DNA of 64,000 bases from Mesostigma viride (GCA_009746045.1 RPFO01000050.1:3037216-3101215); one strand, 5' to 3'. Positions 20,585 to 47,945 are shown, counted from the stretch's first letter. Notes: generated from the letters alone by a model not told the origin. A program made the numbers and translations.

Positions 20585-21301
20585 ATGGTGACCTGGTGGA
20601 AAAAAGTGCTAGACCAGTCAAGACAGTCACACGCCGCACGCGGCTGTTATTGGACCTGCCTGGTGGTCTCGCTGTTGCTTCTGTTCCTTTTGACTGTGTT
20701 TAAGGTCGGCATTATCCAATCAACCTCAGCAGCGTTCCATGGTGGCGATGCTCTTGTGTCGCTCAATTTATTCGTGGATGATACCCGGGATAGCGTTGCT
20801 GCCGGTATTAGTGGCGCAACCGATATTGGGGTACCAGAAGGCCGTGTCATCGCGACTCAGACTGTGGCTAATTCCATCTCCAGCCATGGCCATGCAATCA
20901 AGTCAATTAGCAATCCAATTTGGGCTTCTGAACAAATTTTCAAGAGTGCGGCGGGCAAACAGGCATTTTCAGGCCCAACCACGGCCGCGAGTGAAAATGC
21001 TGCAGCTGGCGCAGATATACGTCGTTTGTATTCCGAAGGTGTAGTGCCAGCCACGCCGACGTCGCCAGCAAAAAACGACGGTGAAAGCCTTTACGTGGAC
21101 CACAGAATTGAAAAGAAGCTAGCGACGCCGACGAAAGATCTGCATCATAGCTTCACGGGGCGCCTCGCATCCAGCTCACGGCCATTGAGGGAGAACAACA
21201 CGGACAGCAACGCGGATGGCTTGGCGGCCGCAACGTCCTCGCACGCAGCTTCGAACATGGATTCAAAGGTCTGTGATTCTGTGCACTTGCATGCAGGTTG
21301 A
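20585..21301 (+). CDS. Possible type II membrane protein, first exon or short gene
   Basis: The frame codes for 238 residues. A short basic N-terminus (MVTWWKKVLDQSRQSHAARG) precedes one hydrophobic segment of about 22 residues (CLVVSLLLLFLLTVFKVGII), then a Ser/Ala/Thr-rich region with no recognised domain. The layout is that of a type II signal-anchor, as in Golgi enzymes, with a stem region and no catalytic part. The frame stops at 21299-21301; a weak donor-like GTTGAG at 21297 could instead join it to later exons, but none was recognised in the purine-rich DNA that follows. It could also be a chance frame. Confidence 0.35.
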   Translation: MVTWWKKVLDQSRQSHAARGCYWTCLVVSLLLLFLLTVFKVGIIQSTSAAFHGGDALVSLNLFVDDTRDSVAAGISGATDIGVPEGRVIATQTVANSISSHGHAIKSISNPIWASEQIFKSAAGKQAFSGPTTAASENAAAGADIRRLYSEGVVPATPTSPAKNDGESLYVDHRIEKKLATPTKDLHHSFTGRLASSSRPLRENNTDSNADGLAAATSSHAASNMDSKVCDSVHLHAG

Positions 21302-22102
21302 GTTTCGAACAAAATTACTAAAGTTCCCTCTGTTGGCTAACGAGCAAGGTATATGATGACGTTTGTACGCGCACTGCATGCTACGTATACGTCTACTACA
21401 GTAACCCCTTGATTTCACTGCTACTAGGGCATGGCTAGGGCAAGGGGCGAGGGCAAGCTGGGAGAATGAATTGTATGTCGGTGGGGTACCAGAGGGACAT
21501 GTTGGCGCATGCGCATAGGCTTGGAGGGCAGATCAAGCAGGGTAAGCCGGCCAGGGGATAGGGAGAGGTCAGAGGGAAATGCTAACTTTATGAGGACAAG
21601 GGAAAGGAAAGGGCAGGGAAGTATATTCAACCCTAGGATAGGAGCAGGGATAAGAGTAGCGATAGCGAGGGAAATAGAAATCGCACGGAATAGGGAAGAG
21701 ATGGGGACTAGCTGGATGGTGACATGAGACAGATGTCAGCCTGGAGAGAAAAGGTAGGTGCAGCAGACGCTGTGCCGGGGCCCCATGTACCAGGGCCAGA
21801 TGACTGGCCAGGGGCAAGGCCAAAGGGAAGGCGAACTGGCCAAGGCCCACCAGGGATATATTATTAGTATAATAGTGTAACTAATATGTAACAGAAAAGG
21901 GCTGGGGCCAGACCAGGGCTGCATGATGCATCACTGAAGCTTCAGCAGGGTGACTAGGCCAGGGTGAGCGCAGGCGAGGGCTAGGGCAACTACATGTAGG
22001 CATGGGCAAGCCAAGGTGGTGGCAGCTGCCAGATCAAGGCAACGGGAATCAGGGTTTCTTTTAAGGTTTTTGCACTCGGCCACGTGTGGCATTTTAAGCG
22101 AT
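21302..22102. other. Non-coding, purine-rich stretch
   Basis: The plus strand is rich in AGGG and GGCAAGG motifs from about 21420 to 22000. No gene or repeat unit with a fixed period was seen. Confidence 0.5.
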
Positions 22103-25100
22103 CACTCTAGGCTCCAACTTGGGTAATTCCAGGGGAAAAAGAGGGTAAACATGGGCAAATATTACCCTTGAAGGGTAAAATATTACCCTGGTTTTTCCCC
22201 TCTTTTTACCCTGGGTAAAAAAAGGGGAATCTTTTTTTACCCGCTTTTTGCCACGTTTTCCCCATTTTTACCCCCTTTTTACCCCCCCCCAAAGGGGTAA
22301 AATGCCGTGAATAATCACCCGATTATTCACGGCATTTTACCCCGGCATTTCACGTGGAAAAATTATTACCCCCTAATTCCCCTATTTTTACCCATACTTT
22401 CCCTAGTGTATTCGAGGTTTCCAGATGGGGTAATGTTGGGGTAAATGTGGGGTAAATGTGGGGTAAATATGGGGTAAGGACGCTTTAGACTAGCTTTACA
22501 CTAGTTTTACCAAATTTGCTCACATGAATATTCATTTTTGAAATTGATTTGCAATTATAATATCCATTTTAACATTAAACAAGAAACACATTCATGAGTG
22601 GACAACCATGTTGGTTGTTTCACATATATGGCCAAGCATGGACGCACAACCCTTCAACGTTTTGACTATGTATGCCATAAAGCGCGAACTCTAGTATGAA
22701 CTACTGTATTAGTTAGGCAACAAATGCCCCGAAAGTCGATTTGCCGTCTTCAAGCACTTGGTCTGGACGTATGCATCAATCTCTAGAAAGGCGTCAAACG
22801 CCACTAGTCGCTGCCCTTGATGAGCATGTGGCCCAATGCCAACCTTGGAGATCAATGTTAATTCTGCAAGCACACAAAGGTTCATGCCGCATGCACAAAA
22901 AACATCCGATATTGAAACAAAGTTAATTAACATCCATACATCCAAGTCATTCATATGGGCACGTCTCCATCTAAGCATTCATACATTACAAAAAGTCAAA
23001 TTGCTAAAGATGATTGGAACCACCGACCAATATCTATCATGCACCCCCTACTTTGTTTTCGGTGTAAATAACTTATTCCAAGGTGACAAGGTAGCCATAT
23101 TATATAAAGCACGAGGGAAACTAGCGTCCCATGGACCTATGGAATGGGAGAGAGTATGCACACATGGACGTGAGCACACACGTTGAGCAACCAATACAAG
23201 GCACACCGCACACCATGCACCGCCTAATTGGTTTTCAGCGTACATAACTTATTCCAAGGTGACGAGGTAGCCATATATTATAAAGCACGAGAGAAACTAG
23301 CGTCCCATGGACCTATGGAATGGGAGAGAGCATGCACACATGGACGTGGGCACACAAATGGTTGAGCAACCAATATAAGGCACACCGCACACCATGCACC
23401 GCCTAATTGGTTTTCAGCGTACATAACTTATTCCAAGGTGACAAGGTAGCCATATATTATAAAGCACGAGAGAAACTAGCGTCCCATGGACCTATGGAAT
23501 GGGAGAGAGTATGCACACATGGACGTGAGCACACACGTTGAGCAACCAATACAAGGCACACCGCACACCATGCACCGCCTAATTGGTTTTCAGCGTACAT
23601 AACTTATTCCAAGGTAACAAGGTAGCCATATATTATAAAGCACGAGGGAAACTAGCATCCCATGGACCTAGGGAATGGGAGAGAGCATGCACACATGGAC
23701 GTGCAGGGCACACACATAGTTGAGCAACCAATAAGGCACACCGCACACCATGCACCGCCTAATGGGCTTTAATTTCAGCGCACATAACTCACATTCCAAG
23801 GTAACAAGCTAGCCATATATTACAAAGCACGAGGGAAACTAGTGTCCCATGAACCTAGGGAATGGGAGAGAGCATGCACACATGGACGTGGGCACACACA
23901 TTGTTACTTGAGCAACCAATGTAAGGCACACCGTCTACCATGCTCTCCTCGTTAATGCGATCCTCGATAAAGGAGGGAAGCATGTGCAGAGCTCCATAAA
24001 CTAGAAGGGAAAATGGAGAAGAATGGAAAAATTAAAAGCCGCCTTACGGTCCTTTATAAACTGATCATCAAAAGTTACAAAACCAAATCAAAATCAACAT
24101 CCAGAGCTTATATATCCCCGGCCGTTTGCCTAGCCGCGCTTGATGCTCATGATACCACGCCGCGTCTGGGCCATCCCCCGCAGGCAGCATACCTGCTTTC
24201 AAAACAGCCCATGCAGAAGCAACAAACACAAGAAAGGGGATGAGTTGGCCCAAGTCAGATGGGTGGCAGGTGACTGGGGTAGTTGCAGCCATGTCCCAAT
24301 GGTGGAGCACATGCCGAAGCGGTACCTGCCCCAGCCAAAATCTGCCAACAAATCAGTTGATGGACATTTCATGACACTCCAAGTCGAAATACGACAGATC
24401 TGGCGGTTAGAATAACAAAGACACACCTGCACGACAGGGAATGACGCACCGGAGAGGCTCGCTAAGCCTACGCTGACTCCATTCCCGTGGCTCACCGAAA
24501 CACAACGGAAAAATACTGCGTGGGTGCAGGGAAAAGAATGGAAAGGCATTCGAAAGCGTTCCCCATCGAAATACAGCAACCAAGAGCGGGAGGCATACCT
24601 CCCATCCGGGAAGAGACGCAACGAATGTGATGGCCGAGCAAACCGGGCCTCCTTTCCCGCTGCTGACGGAAACACAACGCAAAGAGACGGCCTCGAAGCA
24701 TATTAATGCATGAAACGACGTTCCAAAGCGGCGAAACCGAAATAAAAGGAAACCGAGCGCAAAAGACGGTGGCATATGTGCATATGGCGGGACATGATCC
24801 ATGGAACCGCCCGGGAAGCAAACGGCCCCTCCCTATCCCCTCTCCCCTCCTCGCGTGAACACAATGGAAATGGACCGCCTGGAAGCAAAAATATGCATTC
24901 ATCACCGTTCAAAAGCCCAGCAAACAAAAAACGCAGCTTTACCAGGCGTCAGACCGGTGCCACATCCTACCCTGACAGTTCGTCTTCCTAGCAACCCTCT
25001 CCAAGAGCTTACGGCACCAACAGTCCAGCAGTTCCAAAGACCCGTCACTAAATAACTGAGCGTTTGTCCTTTCAAACCCCGTTTCCAACCCTCCAACACT

Positions 25101-25758
25101 GAAAACGTAGCTGCACATCAGGGACGACCAACTAAACAGGTCGCTGCGACAGCCATAACGTCATCCTGCGGCCATCAAAATTTGAAATTTCGTGATTGCC
25201 GGGCCGCGACGCAGAACGCAGCAAATTGGTGGGCCGACCGTTTATGGGGTTCCGTTAGCCCGTCGCCCGTCGCCGCTGAAATTCCTTCCGTCCGTTGCTG
25301 AACTCGCCCGTCCCCCGTCGGTGCTGAAATTCTTTCCGTCCCTTTATCCTAGTAGCAACGTGCAACAAGTTTCAGGTCAAGCCTCGATGTCATTTGATGG
25401 GCGGGCCAGGGTGGGCTGCACCTGCACCCGGCCCACTCGGGGAAAAAGAGGGTAAATATTGGTAAATTGTTCTTTTCCCCTAGTTTACCTGGTGGGTAAA
25501 GTTTTACCCCGAAATTACCTGGTGGGTAAAACGGAAATTACCTGTTTTTTACCAGGTGGTAAAACTTTACCCCCTTTTTGCCCAACACTATGGCATACCG
25601 AGTTCAAACTGGGTAAAAACGGGGTAATTTTTTCATCTGTTTTTACCCACAAATTCCCTTTACCCTGTTTTTACCTTTGGGTAAAAATGTTTTACCCGGC
25701 ATTTACCCTAGATTTACCCACAATTCCCCACTTTTTACCAAAGTTGGAGCCTAGAGTG
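22103..25758. mobile_element. CACTA-like non-autonomous DNA transposon (3.66 kb)
   Basis: The ends are the perfect inverted repeat CACTCTAGGCTCCAACTT (22103-22120 and, reversed, 25741-25758). The flanking three bases are GAT on both sides, a candidate 3-bp target duplication. Next to each end lie about 300-400 bp packed with GGGTAAA/TTTACCC motifs in both orientations, i.e. subterminal repeats. CACT ends, 3-bp duplication and subterminal repeats are the marks of the CACTA (EnSpm) superfamily. No transposase was recognised inside, so it would depend on one supplied elsewhere. Confidence 0.6.
23038..23950. repeat. Five tandem repeats of about 178 bp
   Basis: Starts of the TAACTTATTCCAAGG-like core are at 23069, 23245, 23424, 23600 and 23785, giving periods of 176, 179, 176 and 185. 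Each unit contains a GCACCGCCTAATTGGTTTTC-like segment and a CCCATGGACCTATGGAATGG-like segment. Later units diverge. The array lies inside the CACTA-like element. Confidence 0.88.
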
Positions 25759-26260
25759 GATTGACTCGGCCACCGCGTGGCTTTTAGCCAATAAAACTTG
25801 TGCCCGGCACGGCCACACGTGGCGGGTCACCCAAGGGGCTTTCGTCTAACCCTCCTTGGTGCAGCGAAGTGATTCCCGGGCGCCGAAACTTAAAGTAGAA
25901 CGGCACGGCGCTAATATTATAGCGAGTGAGCGCAATGCGGCCCTAGCTCAGTGCCCACATCTCACTGGAGAGTGGCCTTCAGCGCCACATGCGCACTTAC
26001 TAGGGCGGTCTGTGGCGGAAAGGTGGCAGAGGAGTGTTCTGACACAGCCAATCGTGGCGTCCGCTGTCGTAGGTTCGGCTAATATGCACGGCCACTCGGT
26101 GGCGAACGGAAACGAGAAAGTAGAACAGCACCGCCAAATTAATTGTGGCACATGGACCCCCTTGCCACAGGGTGTGGCGCCGCCACAAATCACCAAGTTC
26201 GGTGCTATACCGCCACACTTGGCGGCAAAACGCCACTAATAAAAACCCTGATGGGAATGA
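25759..26260. other. Non-coding stretch rich in GTGGC/GCCAC motifs
   Basis: Many short inverted GTGGCG and CGCCAC motifs occur between 25980 and 26240. No gene was seen. Confidence 0.4.
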
Positions 26261-26399
26261 AGGAAAAGGGCGAGAGACCGAGAGTGAGGGCGAGGGCGAG
26301 AGCAAGGGCACTTGAAACCCAAAGGCAAAAGGGCCAGGGCTTGAGGGAAGAGGACAGGAAAAGCAAGAGGGCGAGGGCGAGGGCGAGAGAAATGGAAAG

Positions 26400-26695
26400 G
26401 GAAAGGCAAAAGGAAAGGGAAAGGGAAAGGGAAAGGGGAAGGGGAAGGGGAAGGGGAAGGGGAAGGGGAAGGGGAAGGGGAAGGGGAAGGGGAAGGGGAA
26501 GGGGAAGGGGAAGGGGAAGGGGAAGGGGAAGGGGAAGGGGAAGGGGAAGGGGAAGGGGAAGGGGAAGGGGAAGGGGAAGGGGAAGGGGAAGGGGAAGGGG
26601 AAGGGGAAGGGGAAGGGGAAGGGGAAGGGGAAGGGGAGGGGAGGGGAAGGGGAAGGGGAAGGGGAAGGGGAAGGGGAAGGGGAAGGGGAAGGGTG
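26400..26695. repeat. GGGGAA hexamer array
   Basis: An AAAGGG-type start gives way to about 45 units of the hexamer GGGGAA up to 26692. All three frames of both strands are open (Arg-Gly, Gly-Lys, Pro-Leu and Pro-Ser type) and are not genes. Two copies of a TGCGGCCAAAAATGGCC unit follow at 26695-26736. Confidence 0.95.
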
Positions 26696-26875
26696 CGGCC
26701 AAAAATGGCCTCCCAGTGTGCGGCCAAAAATGGCCTGATACCTACAAATTGAGTCATTACCGCGTTAAGTTGCGATGGCCTCTATGCTTAAGTTGCGGTC
26801 GCCCCCCAAATTTCGGCGCCGCAACTTAACGCGGGAACGCAACCTTAAGAAACGCAACTTAATGCGGGAATGACT

Positions 26876-27046
<171 letters not shown>

Positions 27047-27049
27047 ATG

Positions 27050-28562
27050 CATGTTAGATTTGCGTTTCACAGTATATCCACAAATCTTTCCTTATATTTA
27101 AACCATCATGCTTTCAGCCTAATAAAGTGCGCGAAAAACGTTCTTTTTTGGATTGCTACTCTATTACTGAACGTCTCCAGCTCTCTTTTCCAACAGGGCA
27201 GCTGCAAGGGAGGAGGCTTTTGGTGCGTGCCTACGGTGCGTGCCTACGCTCAACCATGGTCATAACATACATATAGCTGTTTGTGCTTAGCTGCGTAAGT
27301 AGAGTTTGAGCTGGAGAATCTGTAGTGCCACCGAGGCATAAGCAGATTGGAGCCCTGCCCATCATTTTTGAGGGCCAATGATGGTGGCTGGCAAATACTT
27401 GGAAAATAGAGCATGTGCCCTGCCTGTATTTTTAGACTTGATGGTGACGTGTGGGTCTGGGGGATACCCGAGCAGACCAAGGCACATGCAATATGCATAC
27501 TACGGGGAGGAGGGACTCAGGTGTGAAGTGAGAGGGGCCAAACTCAGACTGTTACACCGGCCGCAGCTGTAGATGCGATGCAGTGGGACCCAGTGGGGTA
27601 GAAGGCCAGCCCGCATGCATGGGAAGCTTACAGGGACAACCCGCAGCTGGGCGAATGCCAAGTGGATGGGGCTGTCACAATCAGGTAAAGAACAGTAAAG
27701 AGAGGGAGAAGGGAGTGAGATAATGCCAAGCCGGTGCTAGTGCCCCGGGGGGGCACCGATGAGTGTATTGCCACGCAAGATGAGTTAACCCTTACAAGGT
27801 CATTCAGCATATGATTGTCAGCCATCCATGGTCAGATTCCAGCCAGCACAGTACAGTCTGATAGTGCATTGTACATTGTGCATTTGCACCTGAGGGCTGC
27901 ATGGTGGCAGTCAGGTGGATAATAAAAGTTTGGCTGGATTTCAAGTTTGGAAATGCGTGAGCATAATGAACACTGAAGGCGTTAGAAGTTAATCTTGTCC
28001 GATTCATGCAACAGCTCTTGGGTTAATTGTATGAACGTCCCAGCTCCCCTGGTGATCAATGAGCTCGTCCGGTACATGGCTACGTGGACGTGAGTGTCTG
28101 ACAAATGGTACATAGTATGTAGTGTGTGGCTGAGGGTTTATGTAACACTACTGAGCAGAAACCTTGGATTGTGTGCTGCTCCGGCACCAAGTCCCAAGAC
28201 CATCTTCGAGCCTCTCGCGGGACTGCCCCTATGCACGGTGGTTCCAGTTGCTTCCATCCTTGAGGTTGTAATGTTTCATGGGCCTTTTCATGTTGGTCAC
28301 TTCTGATATTTGTTGTGTGCTCAGCAAGTGGCAGCATCTTCTTGGCCAGCACACCGGTTATGATCACACAGGCACACATATGTTTACATCCAGTGACTGG
28401 AATAAAAGTAAACATTTGTCCCGTTGAGTTTGCCTGGCCCCATGGGGATGCCTGCGTTGCTGCGACGCTACTCCAGCCTACGGACATGCACCTGCTGACG
28501 CATGCCCGGTGACGGACCGTTTCATGAATGTACCTTGGATGATCGTGTGTGCATGCCTGCAG
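27050..28562 (+). other. Probable intron or upstream region of the module gene
   Basis: From about 27815 to 28560 the sequence is related to the intron between modules A and B (30430-30570 and 31230-31700), so it is most likely intron as well, and further 5' exons should exist. No exon with a signal peptide or module sequence was found between 27050 and 27815. Confidence 0.45.
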
Positions 28563-43533
<14,971 letters not shown>

Positions 43534-43621
43534 TGCTGAGTGGACCATTAAGAAAGATAATATATAGCAGATAGAGGGCATAGCCCTTGGTGATTGCAAG
43601 GAAGGAGAACCAACATGATGT

Positions 43622-43626
43622 TGTAA
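43622..43626 (+). terminator. TGTAA polyadenylation signal
   Basis: TGTAA lies 89 bp after the stop codon of the module gene. TGTAA is the typical poly(A) signal of green algae. Confidence 0.5.
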
Positions 43627-43639
43627 AGTGTGATGTCAA

Positions 43640-44700
43640 AAGAAAAGGTGGTGATGTATGAATAGAGATCATGTTTTCTATGTAACGTTTGAGATGTGCC
43701 ATCTTCTTCTGTAGCATGCACAGCCATGAGAGGCACCAAGCGTGAGCGGGCCAGGGCTGGGCATGTCGCGTCTGCGTGCCACAATCTCCGGCGCCGCCAT
43801 GGCTGCTGGCCACTCAGCTTTGGTAAAACCCAAATGAGCTAAGCTGACGTGCCTGCCTTAACTGCATGCCCTGGGGGGTGGGTGAGGACCTGTCCCATGA
43901 TGATGCTAAACCCTTTGCCATGGTGCGGTGTGGGCTTGAGTAGCACATTCTTTCTTCATTATTCATGCTCTTTCTTTACCATGGCCTGGCCCCTTCCTAA
44001 AACACCATTCTTAGATGCTTCCCTCAGTCAGTTGACCTGCCATAGTGTGATGGTGATAAGTTTTAGAGGCTGTATGGGTTTGAATACCTCCATATATGTT
44101 TGTTATACATTTCCCACACACATATTGCATGAGTGTGAGGCAGTTGGCTGGTCTCTGTGTCATCATCCAGCATGTAACCGGTGAGTAGAAGCTTCCCATT
44201 GTCAGCATGTGCCACCAGGTGTGCTGGACATCACCTGGCAAGCTATAGCAGCTTAGCCCTAGTTTATCCTAGCTAGGGCAAGCTGAAATAGGCTTAAAAT
44301 CACTAGTTTGTTGGTGGCTGCCTCCTAGAATGCATGCCTTGCGTAGGGTATATCCGTACCACGTTACCTACGTGCATGGACAAGGTGGCACCTGCACATA
44401 GGTGCCATGTAAGGACAGTGTGATGATGTAGTTATGTTTCCCCATCATTGTGGAAGGGAAATGTATTGTGTGGCATGGTTGGGGGCCATATTAGTAGGTA
44501 TTAGTAGGTAGTATGCCCACCCCTACCCCCTTGGTTGCTTTTTACCAACGGTACCCCTATGGGCTGTACTGGGTGTAACTGCTGGTATACCCACCCAAAT
44601 GATGACCCCAAAGGCTCAAACTGTTCAGCAGCTAATTGTTTATCATCCCTCAAGTGGTAGGTGCCTAGCTCTTACAACATAATTCAAAAGGCACATTCTA
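43640..44700. other. Intergenic stretch between module gene and LINE
   Basis: No gene or repeat array was recognised here. Short tandem TATTAGTAGG units occur at about 44491-44510. Confidence 0.4.
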
Positions 44701-46835
44701 CCAAAAATGAGAACGCTCGTCTTGACCCCCCTGACTTTGACGGCAGTTATACATGGCCTACCCTGCATATCCCTAGGCTTTTTCGGAAACGAAAATGGCT
44801 GACGGCGGTATGGCTGACGGCGGAGTTCAGATCTTTTGCATCTGAGCCCCAAATTCGGTCAGACCACTCGCATTCGATGCGCTTTTTTGAGACGCACCCG
44901 CCAGTATAATCGGTTACGGCTGAAACGCAGTATTGCGGAAGTTATCACGTGACAGGCAGCTATGACGACCTCTAAAGCAAAACGGGGTTTGGAAAAGGAG
45001 CTTACCGGCTCCCAGCCCAACCCGCTCGCCATCGTTCTTGCCCAGCCGCCTGGGCTCGCCAACCCACCGCCAGCAGCCCCATCGCCCAGCGCCTCGCCTG
45101 AGCCCAAGAAACCCTGCCACGCTCGCAACTGGAGCAAGTTCCTCCCCGGCGACCGACGATTCGCCTGGACCGCGTGGCAAGAATTGTCGCCGCAGGAATG
45201 CATTGAGGTTCTCCAGTTCCTCGAACAGGAGCGGAAGCTCTTCGTGCCCAAGGGGGGGCGGCTATCGACTACAATGGAGACATGTCCTGGCTCTATGCTT
45301 TGGACGAAGTACAACAACGCCTGATTATCTTGACCAGCCAATTCCAGAGCCACCTCTCCGACCTCACCCGCACGCTCCGCACCCCAGCCCCCGCACAGCC
45401 GGCAGCCCCATCGGCTTCCTCCCTCTGCAAGGATGACCTCCGCGCAGTGCTGGAGGAGCACGTGACCTGGCCGCTGGCCGAGCAGCTGACATCGCTGAAC
45501 ACCACGCTCAACAAGGTCGAGGCCCGGGTCTCCAACGTGGAAACCAAGGTCGTCCACAAGCTCCAACCCCAGTTCACGGCTCTACACACCGCGGAGCAGG
45601 CTTCGGAAAAGCATGCTACACTTGTCTCTCGCCTTAACCAGGTGGAGGGAAAGTGTGGCGTGCTCCTGAAGAAGCTTGAGGCCATCACCGCCCACACCGA
45701 GGCCCTGGCCACACAGGTCCCCAAGATAGCGGAGCAGACGGCCACCATTGCATCCCAGCCACCCCGGCAGGATGCTGGCGACCTCCCGCCGCTCTCCTAC
45801 GCGGACCTGCTGCGGTCAGCGACCGCCTCCACCACCGACGCCATCGCCACAAAGCTCCAGGAGCTGGAGAACCACCGCCAGGCCCAGCAACGGGAGGTCA
45901 CCGACCGCGCTCGCCGCGAGTGCCGAGTGGTGCTACGTCGCTTCCCCCAGAAGCCAGGTGAGACGTCAACCTCTCTTGCTGACGAGCTCAAGAACCAGCT
46001 TCTTACCCTCATGGGCCTGGTAGGTGAGGTAGCACTGAGCGGGTGCCACCGCCTTCCCCACTCACGGGACAAGGCGGCTCCCCCACCAGTCCTCCTCACC
46101 TTCCCCTCCCCTGAGGATAAGCAGCGGTTCCTCTCTCGTCGCAAGCGGTTGCACGACCTCACCTGGACGCTGGATGACGACCTCACCCCCGCTCAGCAAC
46201 AGCAGCGACGCGACCTGTGGCCGGAATACCTCCGCCATAAGCAGGACCCCCAGAAGCCCAAGGTGTACTGGAGGGGCGGGGACCTGATGATCAACCACAA
46301 GATGTGGACGCCCCCAGCGGGCTAGAATAGCAATAGCCCTAGATTGTAACCCTTGGCGTCACTGCCGCTAAGGCAGCCATGCCTAGACTATTTGCCTAGC
46401 TGTGCCAACACACCTAGTCACGTGCCGCCAACGCACGGTCCACAACCAGCCATAGCCTAGTACAGCCATGCTACGCCCTGGCTATGTTTAGCCAAGCCAT
46501 GCCTATAATGGGACCCCCCCATGGATGTTGCATTAAGAATTTAGCCATGCTATGCCATGCAGAGAGATGCTCTCTGTCGAGAAGCCATGTCCTAGCTCTT
46601 GTATAGCCATGCTGATCTTCCTCCCTCACAGGCATGCTCCCCCCCTTACCCGGGCATAGCGTGATAGACCATGAGGGTGCAGGTGCCCTGGTGCACCTAG
46701 AGCAAGGGTAGCTTACATTCCCACCCTTGCATGAAGTAGCCTAGGATGTATTAAAAGCCATATGCCCCTTCTCAGGGATATGCGCTACATTGACTCCCAA
46801 CGGAGCGATGTTGATAATTAATTAATTAATTACCC
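44700..46835 (+). mobile_element. LINE element with ORF1 only
   Basis: A 5' region, ORF1 (44962-46325) and a 3' UTR end in a CTCC-CAAC-GGAG hairpin (46794-46805) followed by a TAAT-repeat tail (46814-46832). No reverse transcriptase is found between ORF1 and the tail. LINE copies normally lose their 5' part, so keeping ORF1 while lacking ORF2 points to a separate internally deleted lineage like mammalian HAL1. The 5' edge near 44700 is a guess. Confidence 0.55.
44962..46325 (+). CDS. LINE ORF1 protein (coiled coil, RRM-like, C-terminal domain), one frame break
   Basis: The first frame starts at ATG 44962 (MTTSKAKRGLEKELTGS), is Pro-rich and has WSKFLPGDRRFAWTAWQEL. At a run of seven G (45252-45258) the continuation lies in the -1 frame, which then runs to TAG at 46323-46325. 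It holds heptad-type helices with many Leu (about 45440-45760), then CRVVLRRFPQKPGETSTSLA, VALSGCHRLP and LLTFPSPEDKQRFLSRR, which fit an RRM, and LTPAQQQQRRDLWPEYLRHK with a final short basic domain as in L1 ORF1p (Transposase_22 type). ORF1p is an RNA-binding chaperone for retrotransposition. One extra G would join the frames; -1 frameshifting on the G run is the other option. Confidence 0.7.
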
Positions 46836-46839
46836 TGCA

Positions 46840-47520
46840 TATATGTAAGGTTGTGATATACCAACCCGAAGGGCAACTCATGGACATGCTTGGCCCCCAA
46901 GGACAGCCATTGGATATGGGTGGGTTGGATGGCATCTGGTTTGCAAAATTGTGAAGTTACAGCCGATCACATCGGCAGTATTTCTGCCCATTTAGGGGTT
47001 AAGACGGGCCAACCAGGTAGACACCTCCTCCTATGGCAGGGTCCCCTTGTCCCATCGCAACCCACTGGCAAACTTGCGCGCGCCGGGCACCGGCGCGGCG
47101 CGACCCGGACCTATGTGACACAACTGCTTGAAGATGCAGGGCTTCTGGGACTATCCGTACTCCGCGCCCGCATGCATGATTGACAAGGAGAAATGGGCTG
47201 CCATCTGCGATAAGCACCTTCCCGAGGGGTATGCTCCTGTTTAATTTCTCCCAACGGGCCCCGCGGCCCGTTGCTAGCCAGGGTAGAAGTCCGCAGGTGG
47301 AGGTTATTGGTCCTGATCGAGGATAGCCGTTACACTACCGCCTCGTCTGCCATTACAGTAGAGGACAGCTCGGATGAGGATTACATCCCCATCTAGTGCT
47401 TAACGGTTGGGGGATGATGCAGACGATATTTGTTTAAACTTTTGTGTAATTATTTTTCTAATGAGATTAGCATAGTACTCCGTGGCATGCCTTTTCGCAT
47501 GACACGCAAGTACTTACTTA
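46840..47520. other. Non-coding spacer between LINE pieces
   Basis: No supported gene. A GC-rich block near 47080-47110 and a TTAC tetranucleotide run at about 47509-47525 were seen. Confidence 0.4.
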
Positions 47521-47521
47521 C

Positions 47522-47716
47522 TTACTTAAGCGGAGGAGGCGTTTTGATGAGTAGTGTAGTTAGGATTTTCTAGACTAGATAGCTTAGAGTTAGGTTAGTT
47601 CGATTACGCGGCTTCCTCCACTCCACCCATCCATCATGGAATATGTGCTACATGATCTCCCAACGGAGGCATGTTATAATTTAATTTAATATAATTTAAT
47701 TTAATTTAATTTAATC
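47522..47716 (+). mobile_element. Short 5'-truncated LINE copy
   Basis: Begins at the last codons of ORF2 (KRRRRFDE stop, 47524-47551), continues with UTR matching the reverse complement of 15060-15143, has a CTCC-CAAC-GGAG hairpin (47657-47668) and ends in a TTTAA-type tail (to 47714). It matches the third LINE end at 14575-14645. Confidence 0.65.
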
Positions 47717-47866
47717 GTTAATACTCTATCGAATACCGAATATCACTCGAATACCGAATCGAATTCCGAATATATTTTTAAAAATATAATTACGTACATC
47801 AGAGTACGTGAAGGCACCCACTTAAATAAGCAAAGCCAACGCATTGAATCCGAATATATTTTTCAG

Positions 47867-47904
47867 GTTGTCTCCTTGATAGTTGAATATCAAGGAGACA
47901 ACCA
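47867..47904. repeat. Inverted repeat with 15-bp arms
   Basis: GGTTGTCTCCTTGAT and ATCAAGGAGACAACC flank an 8-bp loop. The right arm and about 40 following bases recur at 60731-60787 in the same orientation. Confidence 0.8.
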
Positions 47905-47945
47905 GCGCAGGCCAGAAATCGGGAGAATCCGGACCATGGTAGCTC

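Noticed and set aside
22140-22480. GGGTAAA/TTTACCC motifs as a telomere remnant
   Set aside because: Algal telomere repeats are TTTAGGG or TTTTAGGG; the complement CCCTAAA is a different string, and the motifs are irregular and in both orientations.
24199-25055. Several 130-160 residue frames around 24.2-25.0 kb
   Set aside because: Overlap each other on both strands, lack motifs and lie inside the CACTA-like element; no consistent exon set could be drawn.
22103-25758. Tandem 178-bp units as a centromere satellite
   Set aside because: Only five diverging copies inside a transposon-like unit.
25930-26010. Possible tRNA near CCCTAGCTCAGTG
   Set aside because: The A-box-like string is not followed by a B box or a foldable cloverleaf.
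26143-26829. 228-residue Arg-Gly-rich frame and antisense Pro-Leu frames
   Set aside because: Produced by the GGGGAA hexamer array; no non-repeat domain.
44859-45566. 235-residue minus frame
   Set aside because: Antisense shadow of LINE ORF1, whose sense frames have recognisable domains.
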